Assembly: GCF_000430765.1 (NCBI RefSeq)
Contig: NZ_KE387237.1
Span: 263,117-327,116, forward strand
DNA from: Peribacillus kribbensis DSM 17871
GTDB taxonomy: Bacteria; Bacillota; Bacilli; Bacillales; DSM-1321
Length of the DNA stretch: 64,000 bases
Direction: 5' to 3'
Shown: one piece after another, positions 1-9,337 of the stretch
How positions within the stretch are numbered: the first letter of the stretch is position 1
Layout of the letters: every line of letters begins with the position of its first letter
Program-made: the position numbers and the translations under genes
Notes under the pieces: model-generated
What the model was told of the DNA's origin: nothing
The model's input: only the letters and a program-made list of their open reading frames with translations
The model's database searches: none

Positions 1-417
1 GATATGCAGGCAGGGTACGGCCAGCCTCCGCAGGGAGGAGGAATGAACCAGCCGGGATACGGCCAGCCGCCATATGGGGGAGATATGCAGGCAGGATACG
101 GCCAGCCGCCTTATGCGGGGGATATGAGGGAATTCAGCCAGGGACAGTATGAAGTATATAGTCCAGGCTCCGTGGAACAAGGAGAATACATGCAGCCGTC
201 CATATTCCAGCCGCAGGAATTTAGGCCTCAGAATCCGCCATTCGAGGCACCGCCGCCCTATCTTCAGTGGGGAATGCCTCCAGGTGAAATGACCCCTTAT
301 GCCATGTCCCAGCCCTTCCAGCCTGTACCATACGGATTTTCCGGTCCTTTCCCGGCTAACCCGCCGTATTATGCAGCCTCGGGCTATGCTGATGAAAGCG
401 AGGACTATGAACCATAA
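1..417 (+). CDS. safA: SafA-like spore coat assembly protein, C-terminal end (5' truncated by window)
   Basis: Only the C-terminal 138 codons are present; the frame is open to the first base, so the start and any LysM domain lie outside the window. The visible part is low-complexity and rich in Gly, Pro, Gln, Tyr and Met, with three 13-residue-type repeats built on GYGQPP followed by GG and D or M, then a Pro/Tyr/Phe-rich tail. Such tails are typical of SafA, the LysM protein that organises the inner spore coat. The assignment rests on this composition plus the downstream order (kinase, YhcN/YlaJ lipoprotein, bofC, ruvAB), which matches the safA-coxA-bofC-ruvAB neighbourhood of Bacillaceae. 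Another repetitive coat protein cannot be excluded. Confidence 0.6.
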   Translation, partial: DMQAGYGQPPQGGGMNQPGYGQPPYGGDMQAGYGQPPYAGDMREFSQGQYEVYSPGSVEQGEYMQPSIFQPQEFRPQNPPFEAPPPYLQWGMPPGEMTPYAMSQPFQPVPYGFSGPFPANPPYYAASGYADESEDYEP

Positions 418-1396
418 ACAGAAAGAAGACAGTGCTTTCCGCACTCGTCTTCTCAGGTATCTGGCCGGACATGGGATAAGAACAAAGCGGATAGAAAGAA
501 TCAGGAAAAATGTTTTCCTGATTGAAACCTTGAGAGGCAGATATTTCTTTAAAGGGTTTTCCAGTAAAAGGAAATACGAGCTTCAAAAAGCTTTGACTTT
601 CCTTCTGAAGGGAAATGGGTTTACTAAAACATATAGTTTTTTATATAACATACCTCCTTTAGAAGACAAAGGTTTATATTATGGCTTCATCGAGTATCTG
701 CCGCCGCATAATGAAAGATTCTCCTTTATCCATAAAGAAAACAGGGATGAAGGCCTGTTACTGCTGGATGGACTTCATCGGATTTCACAGAAATTTGCAG
801 AAAACAAAAGCCTGCGTACCATGTCAAGGTTTGACCAGATAGCCAAATGGACAGCACGACTGTCTGAGTTTGAGCTGAATACCAAAGTAATAGAAGAGTT
901 TCTGCCTCATGCGATCATAAAAAAAGCGGTTAAAGATGGGCGCTGGGCCCTAAAAGGATTAAAGGAACAGCAATCCCTTTTGTATAATGGGCCCGTTGTG
1001 ATCCTTCATGGAGACGTGGCCCATCATAATTTTTTAAGGACCGAAAGCGGGGAGCTATATTTAATCGATTGGGATCTTGCGGCTAAAGGGCCGGCGATCT
1101 TTGATTATCTTCAATATGCCAATCGTATCCTTCCGTTCATCTCTTTTTCTTCAAAAGAACTCTGGTCACATAAAATCCTGAAAAAATATCACGATGACCT
1201 TTCGTTTTTGTATGCCCTGGCATATCCTTCCGATATTTACCGGGAGTGGAACCGGCTGATCAGAGAAAACCTGCTTGGAAGCCAGGTGCATCTGCATAAT
1301 GTCTGGAGACTGACGGTTGAAGGTTTTGAGCAGCGTGCACATTTTACAAAGGAACTAGAACAAAGAATCAGGAAATTGCAGACTAGAAAGAATTGA
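407..1396 (+). CDS. CotS/YsxE-family spore coat-associated kinase-like phosphotransferase
   Basis: 329-residue protein of the aminoglycoside-phosphotransferase-like fold used by the spore coat proteins CotS, CotI and YsxE. The catalytic loop reads HGDVAHHNFL, followed by the metal-binding LIDWDLA, both near residues 210-235. An N-terminal beta-rich lobe (NVFLIET, GRYFFKGF) would hold nucleotide. I chose ATG 407, preceded by AAAGCGAGG, although the frame is open upstream to 299; the start overlaps the safA end by 11 bases, which suggests translational coupling. Related proteins are made in the mother cell and deposited in the coat. The natural substrate is unknown for most of the family. Confidence 0.75.
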   Translation: MNHKQKEDSAFRTRLLRYLAGHGIRTKRIERIRKNVFLIETLRGRYFFKGFSSKRKYELQKALTFLLKGNGFTKTYSFLYNIPPLEDKGLYYGFIEYLPPHNERFSFIHKENRDEGLLLLDGLHRISQKFAENKSLRTMSRFDQIAKWTARLSEFELNTKVIEEFLPHAIIKKAVKDGRWALKGLKEQQSLLYNGPVVILHGDVAHHNFLRTESGELYLIDWDLAAKGPAIFDYLQYANRILPFISFSSKELWSHKILKKYHDDLSFLYALAYPSDIYREWNRLIRENLLGSQVHLHNVWRLTVEGFEQRAHFTKELEQRIRKLQTRKN

Positions 1397-1489
1397 GACA
1401 TCAATAAAATGACCCTCTTATAAAAATACTAAGACAGGGGATTCAAGTAAGTGAGCCTCAAAAGTATTTCTTATATGGGGGTTTTATCA

Positions 1490-2152
1490 TTGAAGGGCCG
1501 GAAAATCGTATGTATCTTCCTGTTTTCCCTTCTGCTTGCAGCCTGCAGCGGTCAGGGGAAAACCGAATATGGCCTAAACGGCAATCATCCCGTGTACAAC
1601 AGCAATAAGGATTTGATAGCTAATAATAAGGCAGGACTGATTCCGAGGCTGTTTAACATCACAACGGGAAAAAGGGATACAAATCAAAAAAATGACTTCA
1701 CTTCTAAGAAAGACGGTGAAGATGCAGTCTATCAAGGGAATGGACACAGCAATTATGACCGGAATTATCATAATCAGATAGGGAAGCCCGAGGGGTATCA
1801 GGTGCGTTCAAGCTACTATAACGCCTATCAGGGGCAGCTTGCAGAAGGGCTGGGGCGCCAGGCTGCCAAAAACCACAATGTCAGTTCGGCACGGGCGGCG
1901 GTGTATAAGGAAAAAGTTTTAGTCGCCGTTATTTTATTTGAGAATAAAAATAGGAAAATGACAAGCAGGGAGCTGGAGAGGCAGCTGAAGGCATTTGCCC
2001 CCGGAAAAGAAGTGAGGGTTGTCACAGACAAAGGCACGTATCAAAGAATTGTCAGACTTGATAATGATTTGAGACAAGGCGGGCCGGCTGGACCTGCAGA
2101 GGAAGATTTGAAGGATCTCTTTGAAAATACCGGCACTGACCATGCTTATTAA
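1490..2152 (+). CDS. YhcN/YlaJ-family sporulation lipoprotein (CoxA-like)
   Basis: About 220 residues. A basic start (MKGRK), a hydrophobic stretch and the lipobox LLAAC mark a lipoprotein signal peptide with the lipidated Cys near residue 19. The middle is polar and Asn/Gly-rich; the C-terminal part (HNVSSARAAVYKEKVLVAVILF onward) resembles the YhcN/YlaJ domain of spore cortex or membrane lipoproteins. TTG 1490 is preferred because GGGGG stands nine bases upstream and it gives a compact signal peptide; GTG 1451 in the same frame is the alternative. B. subtilis has coxA (yrbB) directly after safA, so this is probably its counterpart. Confidence 0.7.
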   Translation: MKGRKIVCIFLFSLLLAACSGQGKTEYGLNGNHPVYNSNKDLIANNKAGLIPRLFNITTGKRDTNQKNDFTSKKDGEDAVYQGNGHSNYDRNYHNQIGKPEGYQVRSSYYNAYQGQLAEGLGRQAAKNHNVSSARAAVYKEKVLVAVILFENKNRKMTSRELERQLKAFAPGKEVRVVTDKGTYQRIVRLDNDLRQGGPAGPAEEDLKDLFENTGTDHAY

Positions 2153-2160
2153 GCTGGAAG

Positions 2161-2187
2161 AAGAGGCATGCTAACGCGCCTCTTTTT
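2161..2187 (+). terminator. Rho-independent terminator after the YhcN/YlaJ lipoprotein gene
   Basis: AAGAGGC pairs with GCCTCTT (2178-2184) and runs into a T tract. It closes the safA-kinase-lipoprotein unit. Confidence 0.75.
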
Positions 2188-2255
2188 CTGCTTACTGAAA
2201 ATGGTGTTTAGACTGCCTTAATCATGGCGGTTAATTCAATCTGCTGCCCTGCGGG

Positions 2256-2966
2256 TTAGGAGTACTGTATAAAGAATTTTGCCAATACCTTTGCTTCCAC
2301 TGTCATTTCTCCTGGCTCAATGGGAGTCTGGATCATGGGGGAACCTGCAGATGCGAAGCTTTTTACTCTTGGGACCGATATTCCATTTGTTATTTCGGAA
2401 ATTTCTGCTGCCATCGGGTTCAGCGATAAGCCGGATGCCCCTGCAATGGCAGCCGCTTTTTCTTTAGCCTGCCGAGCGGCAAGAATAAGGGCCTGGTTAT
2501 AATAATATGAAAAATTGGAGAGCTGGAATGTGATCCCGGATATATAATTGGCTCCGCTTCTTGCGGCAGTATCGATGATTCCCCCTGCTGCTGAAATGTT
2601 TTCCAGGAGAATGGAAAAAATATGCGAAGCGCGATAGCCTTTTAGGACCTGCTTTCCTTCTGCATAATCATACACTATGTCAAGCCGGTATTCAGATGTC
2701 TGGATATTTTTTCTTGGAATTCCTGCTGATGTCACAGCCGCAAGGATACTTGCGGCTTCTTCTGCATTCTGCCTCTGAACTTCGCTTGCATTTTTCCCTT
2801 CTGTCACCGTTCCGGCCAGGAGTGTCCCTCTATCAGGAACGGCTTTTATGCTCCCGGTTCCTTCAGTTTGAACGAAGGGGGAAGCTCCCTGCAGTCTTAA
2901 ACCTTCAGAAAATGCTGCTCTGTGGACGATTCTGGATCCCTCCCTATCCAAACTGTCTTTTCCCAT
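2256..2966 (-). CDS. SIMPL (DUF541) domain protein
   Basis: 236 residues. After a variable N-terminus of about 30 residues the sequence has the SIMPL-domain pattern: an early strand with GSIKAVPDRGTLLAGTV, a helix full of Ala/Glu, then DIVYDYAEGKQVLKGYRAS, and a C-terminal ANYISGITFQLSN block. No signal peptide or lipobox is visible, so it may be cytoplasmic, or the true start may lie elsewhere; the AGGA before ATG 2966 is unusually close. It sits alone on the minus strand between the lipoprotein gene and bofC. SIMPL proteins have no agreed biochemical role. Confidence 0.7.
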   Translation of the reverse strand: MGKDSLDREGSRIVHRAAFSEGLRLQGASPFVQTEGTGSIKAVPDRGTLLAGTVTEGKNASEVQRQNAEEAASILAAVTSAGIPRKNIQTSEYRLDIVYDYAEGKQVLKGYRASHIFSILLENISAAGGIIDTAARSGANYISGITFQLSNFSYYYNQALILAARQAKEKAAAIAGASGLSLNPMAAEISEITNGISVPRVKSFASAGSPMIQTPIEPGEMTVEAKVLAKFFIQYS

Positions 2967-3128
2967 TATCCTGAACTATAGGCAGACGAATATAGGAGAA
3001 ATATATGATGACTGTGACAGAAAGATTCTAGGAGCGCACGGCAAAGCCTGAATTCTTGAACGTTAATGGATAGATTGTGGAAAATTGGAAAGGATAACAG
3101 TAAATAGATCTTGAGTAAGGTGATTAGA

Positions 3129-3668
3129 ATGAAATATAAAGCCGTTCTTTTAAGTATTCTTATTCTTCTTCCAGGAGCGTCACAGGTAACTGCCCAGCAG
3201 GGAACGGCAGCCGGAAAGACACCGGCCGGCAGCCAGGATAGCGAGCCGGGAGGCCCTATCACAAGACAGGTGATCCTCCAGAGAATTTATATTGACGGCG
3301 AAATCAGTGAAGAAACCGTAAGGGAAACCATCTGGTCCATGGAGGATTTCTGGGCTCAGTATACCGGCTGGGAGCTGGTGAAACAGAATGAAAAACGGAT
3401 CATATTCCAGAAGGAAGTAAACGACATTTCACCATTGCTAAAGACAAATGGGTATTTCGGCGTCTGCAAAGACGGAACCTTATCGATTTTTAATGGAAAA
3501 CCAGGTGCAGCGGATATCATCCAATCCTTTTTTCAGCTTGACATGAAAAAGCTGGAGGGAAACAAACAGAAACAGCTGAATCTCGGTATAAAAATCTCGA
3601 CCAAACAACAATATGAGGATGTCCTTGAAACATTTCAAGGATATAAAGTAAATAAGGCAGCTCCGTAA
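3129..3668 (+). CDS. bofC: BofC, inhibitor of the SpoIVB checkpoint protease
   Basis: 179 residues with an N-terminal signal peptide (hydrophobic residues 6-17, likely cleavage after VTAQ). The BofC domain is easy to recognise: IYIDGEISEETV, SMEDFWAQYTGWELV, DISPLLKTNGYFGV and IQSFFQLDMKKLE match the B. subtilis protein block by block. BofC acts in the forespore intermembrane space, holding back SpoIVB and hence SpoIVF-dependent processing of pro-sigma-K. ATG 3129 is chosen because AAGGTG lies seven bases upstream; TTG 3111 and GTG 3120 are in frame but worse placed. It precedes ruvA as in B. subtilis. Confidence 0.88.
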   Translation: MKYKAVLLSILILLPGASQVTAQQGTAAGKTPAGSQDSEPGGPITRQVILQRIYIDGEISEETVRETIWSMEDFWAQYTGWELVKQNEKRIIFQKEVNDISPLLKTNGYFGVCKDGTLSIFNGKPGAADIIQSFFQLDMKKLEGNKQKQLNLGIKISTKQQYEDVLETFQGYKVNKAAP

Positions 3669-3680
3669 TGCTGCCTTTTG

Positions 3681-3724
3681 GACTGCAGAAAAGCACCGTG
3701 GATGTGCTTTTCCTGCAGTCTTTT
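3681..3724 (+). terminator. Terminator between bofC and ruvA
   Basis: Long hairpin: GACTGCAG plus AAAGCAC pair with GTGCTTT plus CTGCAGTC across a short loop, then TTTT. It separates bofC from the ruvAB promoter. Confidence 0.8.
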
Positions 3725-3784
3725 AACTTTGTGCTGCTTGTAATAGAGTTTAGTCTATACCGCGAACAAATGTTCACAATATTT

Positions 3785-3816
3785 TTGTCAACTTCCCCTC
3801 TATTGTATGGTAAAAT
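3785..3816 (+). promoter_or_regulatory. Candidate sigma-A promoter of ruvAB (extended -10)
   Basis: TGG-TAAAAT at 3808-3816 forms an extended -10 element. TTGTCA at 3785-3790 is a possible -35, but the spacing of 20 is long, so the extended -10 carries most of the weight. The ruvA start is 31 bases downstream of the -10. Confidence 0.4.
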
Positions 3817-3847
3817 GGTGTACAGCAAAGAAGAGGAGCGAAACTAG

Positions 3848-4459
3848 TTGTACGATTTTATTAAAGGTATTGTAGATTATATAGGACCGGAGTACATAGT
3901 TATTGATAATAACGGGATCGGGTTTCAAATCATGATGCCCAATCCTTTTATTTTTTCAAAAAAGGAAAATCAAACGGTTAAAATATATGTATATCATTAT
4001 GTCCGGGAAGACACGGCAGCCCTGTACGGCTTCGAGGCGAGAGAAGAAAAAGCCTTGTTCACCAAGCTGCTGAACGTAACCGGCATAGGGCCGAAAGGGG
4101 CGCTTGCCATTCTTGCCTCCGGGCAGGTTGAGCAAGTTGTTCAGGCAATTGAAAATGAAGACGAAAAATATCTGGTGAAATTCCCTGGGGTAGGGAAAAA
4201 GACCGCACGCCAAATGATCCTGGATTTAAAAGGGAAGCTTGAGAATGTTGTACCGGAATATTTCCCGAACCTATTCAATGACGGTGTCCCGGAATACAAC
4301 CCAAGCGGCTATACGCCTGAGCTGGAAGAAGCGCTGCTGGCCTTAAAGGCCCTTGGCTATTCCGAAAAGGAGACCGTGAAGGCGGCAAAGGAACTGAGCA
4401 AAGAGGCGCATACCACGGAAGAATACATCAAGCTTGCTTTAAAGTCCTTATTAAAATAG
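3848..4459 (+). CDS. ruvA: Holliday junction branch migration complex subunit RuvA
   Basis: 203 residues, normal for RuvA. The N-terminal OB domain starts [18 protein letters not shown]; two helix-hairpin-helix motifs follow ([14 protein letters not shown] and [14 protein letters not shown]), which grip the four-way junction. The C-terminal domain III ([20 protein letters not shown]) contacts RuvB. The start is TTG 3848, nine bases after AGAGGAG. The stop codon overlaps the ruvB ribosome-binding site, so the two are cotranslated. The tetramer binds Holliday junctions and loads RuvB for branch migration. Confidence 0.97.
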   Translation: MYDFIKGIVDYIGPEYIVIDNNGIGFQIMMPNPFIFSKKENQTVKIYVYHYVREDTAALYGFEAREEKALFTKLLNVTGIGPKGALAILASGQVEQVVQAIENEDEKYLVKFPGVGKKTARQMILDLKGKLENVVPEYFPNLFNDGVPEYNPSGYTPELEEALLALKALGYSEKETVKAAKELSKEAHTTEEYIKLALKSLLK

Positions 4460-4474
4460 GAGGTGCAAAAGCAT

Positions 4475-5479
4475 ATGGAAGATCGAATTGTGGACCAGGA
4501 AGCAGATGCCAATGAATTTTCCTATGAACTAAGCTTACGGCCTCAAAAATTAACGCAATATATTGGTCAGGAAAAAGTAAAATCCAATTTGGAGATCTTT
4601 ATCGAAGCGGCGAAAATCCGGGAAGAAACCCTGGATCACGTATTATTATACGGCCCGCCGGGTCTTGGAAAGACGACCCTTGCTGCCATCATTGCAAATG
4701 AAATGGGAGTCAACATCCGTACCACTGCAGGTCCTGCCATTGAAAGGCCGGGGGACCTGGCGGCGATCCTCAGCGCCCTGCAGCCGGGAGACGTCCTGTT
4801 CATAGATGAAATCCACAGGCTTCCGAGAGCCGTGGAGGAAGTGCTCTATCCGGCAATGGAGGATTTCTGCCTGGATATTGTGATTGGTAAAGGACCGTCG
4901 GCACGCTCTGTCAGGATCGATTTGCCGCCCTTCACTCTTGTGGGTGCCACAACAAGGGCCGGTTCCCTTTCCGCGCCTCTTCGTGACCGCTTCGGTGTAC
5001 TAAGCAGGCTGGAATATTACACAGTAGAACAGCTGAAGCAGATCATCATCCGTACAGCGGATATTTTAAATACAGAAATCGATCATGAAGCGGCCGATGA
5101 GATTGCCCGCAGGTCGAGGGGAACCCCGAGGATCGCCAACCGCCTGCTCCGCAGGGTAAGAGATTTTGCCCAGGTGAAGGGAGACGGCCTCATCAACACC
5201 AGGCTTGCAGCCCATGCATTGGAATTGATGCAGGTTGACCGTTTAGGATTAGATCATATTGACCATAAATTACTTAAGGGGATCATCGAACGCTTCAAAG
5301 GAGGACCTGTTGGCCTCGAAACCATCGCAGCCACCGTAGGAGAAGAATCCCATACAATCGAAGACGTATACGAACCCTACCTGCTGCAAATAGGCTTCCT
5401 CCAGCGGACCCCCCGCGGAAGAATCGCAACAGACCTCGTATATAAACATTTTAATATCGAAGTGCCACATAAAGCGTAG
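4475..5479 (+). CDS. ruvB: Holliday junction branch migration DNA helicase RuvB
   Basis: 334-residue AAA+ ATPase. Walker A is GPPGLGKT, Walker B is FIDEIHRL, sensor 1 is LVGATTR, and arginine-finger and C-terminal winged-helix sequences ([10 protein letters not shown]) follow. Hexameric RuvB pumps DNA through the RuvA-junction complex. ATG 4475 is chosen because AGGAGGTG ends nine bases upstream; GTG 4463 is in frame but inside that ribosome-binding site. The last three codons belong to a 121-base segment that is repeated downstream at 5858-5978, so the extreme 3' end of the gene coincides with the start of a repeat array. Confidence 0.97.
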   Translation: MEDRIVDQEADANEFSYELSLRPQKLTQYIGQEKVKSNLEIFIEAAKIREETLDHVLLYGPPGLGKTTLAAIIANEMGVNIRTTAGPAIERPGDLAAILSALQPGDVLFIDEIHRLPRAVEEVLYPAMEDFCLDIVIGKGPSARSVRIDLPPFTLVGATTRAGSLSAPLRDRFGVLSRLEYYTVEQLKQIIIRTADILNTEIDHEAADEIARRSRGTPRIANRLLRRVRDFAQVKGDGLINTRLAAHALELMQVDRLGLDHIDHKLLKGIIERFKGGPVGLETIAATVGEESHTIEDVYEPYLLQIGFLQRTPRGRIATDLVYKHFNIEVPHKA

Positions 5480-5561
5480 AACGGTGCTTTTCAGTGACAA
5501 ACATAATTAAAGCTGTATGATGCAGAAATAAAATATAAAAATCAGTTTCATTGAAAAGCAG

Positions 5562-5645
5562 CTGCCTGACAGGCATAAGACGAGCAGGCTATGGGAAGTG
5601 CCTTTTCTTCCCATGGACTGATTGGCTTATGACCGAAGGCGGCAG
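5562..5645 (+). other. Long hairpin of repeat unit 1
   Basis: The outer stem pairs CTGCC (5562-5566) with GGCAG (5641-5645). Inside it CATAAG pairs with CTTATG and TGGGAAG pairs with CTTCCCA. Just upstream, GCTTTTCA (5486-5493) is complementary to TGAAAAGC (5552-5559), giving a separate first stem. It could be an RNA or a DNA cruciform-type element. Confidence 0.6.
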
Positions 5646-5752
5646 TTCGGAGCTGGAACAGAAAAAGCGTAAAGCGGTGCCTGCCAGATCTCTCTTTTTT
5701 GAGGCAGCATGAAATTGGATCCAATTAAGATAAATAACTTTGTTAGCAGGCA

Positions 5753-5835
5753 GAGACCCGAAAAGCATAAGACGAGCCGGCTGTGGGAAGCGATTTTCTT
5801 CCCATAGCCGGATTGGCTTATGACTCGAGGGTCTC
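5753..5835 (+). other. Long hairpin of repeat unit 2
   Basis: The outer stem pairs GAGACCC (5753-5759) with GGGTCTC (5829-5835), different bases from unit 1 but still complementary. The inner CATAAG/CTTATG, CCGGCT/AGCCGG and TGGGAAG/CTTCCCA stems are kept. The first stem here is GCCTGC (5679-5684) with GCAGGC (5746-5751). Confidence 0.6.
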
Positions 5836-6055
5836 AGCTTGGAGCTGGATTACAGAAAAAGCGTAGAACGGTGCTTTTCAGTGACAAACATAATTAAAGC
5901 TGTATGATGCAGAAATAAAATATAAAAATCAGTCTCATTGAAAAGCAGCTGCCTGACAGGCATAAGACGAGCAGGCTAGGGCTCCTTTTTGCTAAAATAC
6001 TTAAGTATGCAAAAAATCAGCAAAGAAAAACAGTGATAGAACGGAAGTGTTACAG

Positions 6056-7084
6056 ATGAAAGTGGAATTGTTTGATTTTCATTTGCCAGAGGAACTGATT
6101 GCCCAGACCCCTCTTGAACAGAGGGCCGAAAGCAGGCTTATGGTTCTTGATAAGAAGACAGGCGAAATTCAGCACGAGGTCTTCAAGAACATTAAAACCT
6201 ATTTGACTGAAGGCGATGTACTCGTTTTAAACGATACTAAAGTCCTTCCTGCCAGGCTGTTTGGTGTAAAAGACGATACAGGGGCGAAGATTGAAGTCTT
6301 GCTTCTGAAGCAGCTTGAAGGAGATAAGTGGGAGGCCCTTGTAAAGCCTGCCAAGCGGATTAAAGAAGGAACCGAGATCAGTTTTGGGGATGGACAGCTG
6401 AAAGCTGTCTGCCATGATGTAGGCACACATGGCGGAAGGATCCTGGAATTCCAATATGAAGGCATCTTTTATGAAGTGCTGGAAGAACTGGGACAGATGC
6501 CGCTGCCTCCATATATCAAAGAACAGCTTGAGGACCAGGACCGCTACCAGACTGTATATGCAAGGGAACGTGGATCGGCCGCTGCGCCGACAGCAGGCCT
6601 TCACTTTACAGAGGAGCTTCTGGCAGAAATCAAGGAAATGGGAGTCCAGATTGCTTTTATTACCCTGCATGTAGGTCTCGGCACATTCAGGCCGGTGAAT
6701 GTAGAGGATGTGGATAAGCATGAAATGCATTCCGAATTCTATATGATGACAGAAGGCACAGCCCGGCTTTTAAACGAAGCCAAGCAGGAAGGAAGACGGA
6801 TCATTACGGTCGGGACTACTTCCACCAGGACTCTGGAATCCATCGCAGCAAAATTTGATGGCGAGTTCAGGGAAGATTCAGGCTGGACGGATATTTTCAT
6901 CTTCCCGGGATATGAATGGAAGGCGATTGATGGAATGATCACCAATTTCCATCTGCCAAAATCTACGCTTATTATGCTTGTGAGCGCCCTGGCAAGCAGG
7001 GAACATATCCTGCACGCCTATAATACGGCAGTGGAAGAGAAATACCGCTTCTTCAGCTTTGGAGATGCAATGTTTATACGTTAA
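6056..7084 (+). CDS. queA: S-adenosylmethionine:tRNA ribosyltransferase-isomerase QueA
   Basis: 342 residues, the usual size. It transfers and isomerises the ribosyl part of SAM onto preQ1 at tRNA position 34, forming epoxyqueuosine. Blocks shared with B. subtilis QueA include [53 protein letters not shown] and [18 protein letters not shown] 6056 matches the family start (MKVELFDF); a weak GGAAGTG precedes it, and GTG 6047 in frame is less likely. tgt follows by 51 bases, so the two queuosine steps are likely cotranscribed. Confidence 0.96.
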   Translation: MKVELFDFHLPEELIAQTPLEQRAESRLMVLDKKTGEIQHEVFKNIKTYLTEGDVLVLNDTKVLPARLFGVKDDTGAKIEVLLLKQLEGDKWEALVKPAKRIKEGTEISFGDGQLKAVCHDVGTHGGRILEFQYEGIFYEVLEELGQMPLPPYIKEQLEDQDRYQTVYARERGSAAAPTAGLHFTEELLAEIKEMGVQIAFITLHVGLGTFRPVNVEDVDKHEMHSEFYMMTEGTARLLNEAKQEGRRIITVGTTSTRTLESIAAKFDGEFREDSGWTDIFIFPGYEWKAIDGMITNFHLPKSTLIMLVSALASREHILHAYNTAVEEKYRFFSFGDAMFIR

Positions 7085-7135
7085 CAGCAAGCCGGCTTAT
7101 GGCCCGGCGGGGAGATATGGAAGGAGATACACTAG

Positions 7136-8275
<1,140 letters not shown>

Positions 8276-8349
8276 CTAACTCGATATAAAGCTTTTCGCA
8301 GTTACATGACTGCTATATAAGGCTTGAACGATATGAAAGGAGGGAAATC

Positions 8350-8637
8350 ATGAGTTTAGGAGCAATATTGCCTTTGCTGCTTATGTTTGTAATCTTTTAC
8401 TTCCTGCTGATTCGTCCTCAGCAGAAGCGTCAAAGAAATGTACAGACTATGCAGGGCGGCCTTGCAAAAGGAGATAAGATTGTAACGATTGGGGGTCTTC
8501 ACGGAATAGTGGATTCTCTTGATGACAAAATCCTGGTGATTCGCTGCGGCGACGGCAGCAGACTGACATTTGACAGATCTGCTGTACGTGAAGTAGTGGA
8601 CAAAGCACCGGAAAAAAGTGTATCACTAGAAAAATAA
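8350..8637 (+). CDS. yajC: Preprotein translocase subunit YajC
   Basis: 95 residues with one N-terminal transmembrane helix (LPLLLMFVIFYFLLI), then RPQQKRQR, the standard cytoplasmic start of YajC, and a small soluble domain (KGDKIVTIGGLHGIVDSL). YajC associates with SecDF and YidC at the translocon. A strong AAAGGAGGG precedes ATG 8350. It follows tgt and lies about 3 kb upstream of secDF. Confidence 0.95.
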   Translation: MSLGAILPLLLMFVIFYFLLIRPQQKRQRNVQTMQGGLAKGDKIVTIGGLHGIVDSLDDKILVIRCGDGSRLTFDRSAVREVVDKAPEKSVSLEK

Positions 8638-8640
8638 GAT

Positions 8641-8708
8641 AAAAGGCAGCTTTCCAAAAGCTGGTCTGCGATTCATGCAGTCCTGGCTATTGGGAAGCTG
8701 CCTTTTTA
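8641..8708 (+). terminator. Terminator after yajC
   Basis: AAAAGGCAGCTTTCC (8641-8655) pairs with GGGAAGCTGCCTTTTT (8692-8707), ending the queA-tgt-yajC unit. Confidence 0.75.
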
Positions 8709-8790
8709 TTTAGCCAAAGAATTGGGTCGGGATGAGTTGCTTTCATCCAGTGCAGGAAAGCCGGGAATAATCCAATTCCATGTTACACGC

Positions 8791-9174
8791 TTATTTATCC
8801 GCTCCGCCGCTCATGTTGACGCCGAGTATGGCTCCCATCATGGCGGTTAAGGTAAAGCAGACATGATAGATGAGCTGCTTCAGAGAAAATAAGGCATCGT
8901 GCCCCAGGTATTGAAACAGAAAAACCAGGAGCGTATATAAAAGCCCGGTACCTCCCCCGAGGAGCCAGCCCTGTCTCCTTCCTCTCCCCCCGCTGATGAA
9001 GCCGCCGATGAACAGGCTGATGAAGGAAGCGGCCATGATGGGATAGGTGAGGGATGACTCTGTGAGAGATGTAAAACGAAGCAGCAAGGAAAAGACAAGA
9101 CTTGAAATCACTGCCAAAATAAAGATTGAGATGACCCCGTATAATACCGCACTCCCCATTTTTCTCGATTCCAC
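8791..9174 (-). CDS. TIGR04086-family membrane protein (YrzE-like)
   Basis: 127 residues with four predicted membrane helices (about 10-32, 42-60, 68-86 and 98-119) separated by a Gly/Arg-rich loop (GGRGRRQGW). This matches the small four-helix TIGR04086 family, which includes B. subtilis YrzE at the same place between yajC and spoVB. The start is GTG 9174 with GGAGAGG six bases upstream. Function is unknown. No motif for transport or catalysis is visible. Confidence 0.75.
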   Translation of the reverse strand: MESRKMGSAVLYGVISIFILAVISSLVFSLLLRFTSLTESSLTYPIMAASFISLFIGGFISGGRGRRQGWLLGGGTGLLYTLLVFLFQYLGHDALFSLKQLIYHVCFTLTAMMGAILGVNMSGGADK

Positions 9175-9337
9175 CTGATTCCTCTCCTTTTACAATCTAA
9201 TTCTTTTATAAAGGTGCACTTGTGCATGCATGGTTTTTGATGACTGGATGCCTGGCCAGAATATATGGCACGAAAGTTCTGTTTCGTCAGTACAAGCATA
9301 TTCAGGTTTTTTACAAAGTAGAATAAAAGATTGCTCT

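Larger units (their letters stand above)
5471..5978 (+). repeat. Tandem structured repeat array, about 193-bp units, between ruvB and queA
   Basis: Three unit starts share AAAGCGTA plus CGGTGC, at 5471, 5664 and 5858. Units 1 and 2 are complete; unit 3 stops at 5978. Units 1 and 3 are identical over 121 bases except one position (T/C). Unit 2 keeps the order of parts but differs in much of its sequence. Each full unit has a first stem, then a long hairpin around CATAAGACGAGC and GGCTTATGAC, then GGAGCTGGA. Paired segments differ between units yet stay complementary. The array fills the whole 5480-6055 gap; no ORF in it looks coding. Confidence 0.8.
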
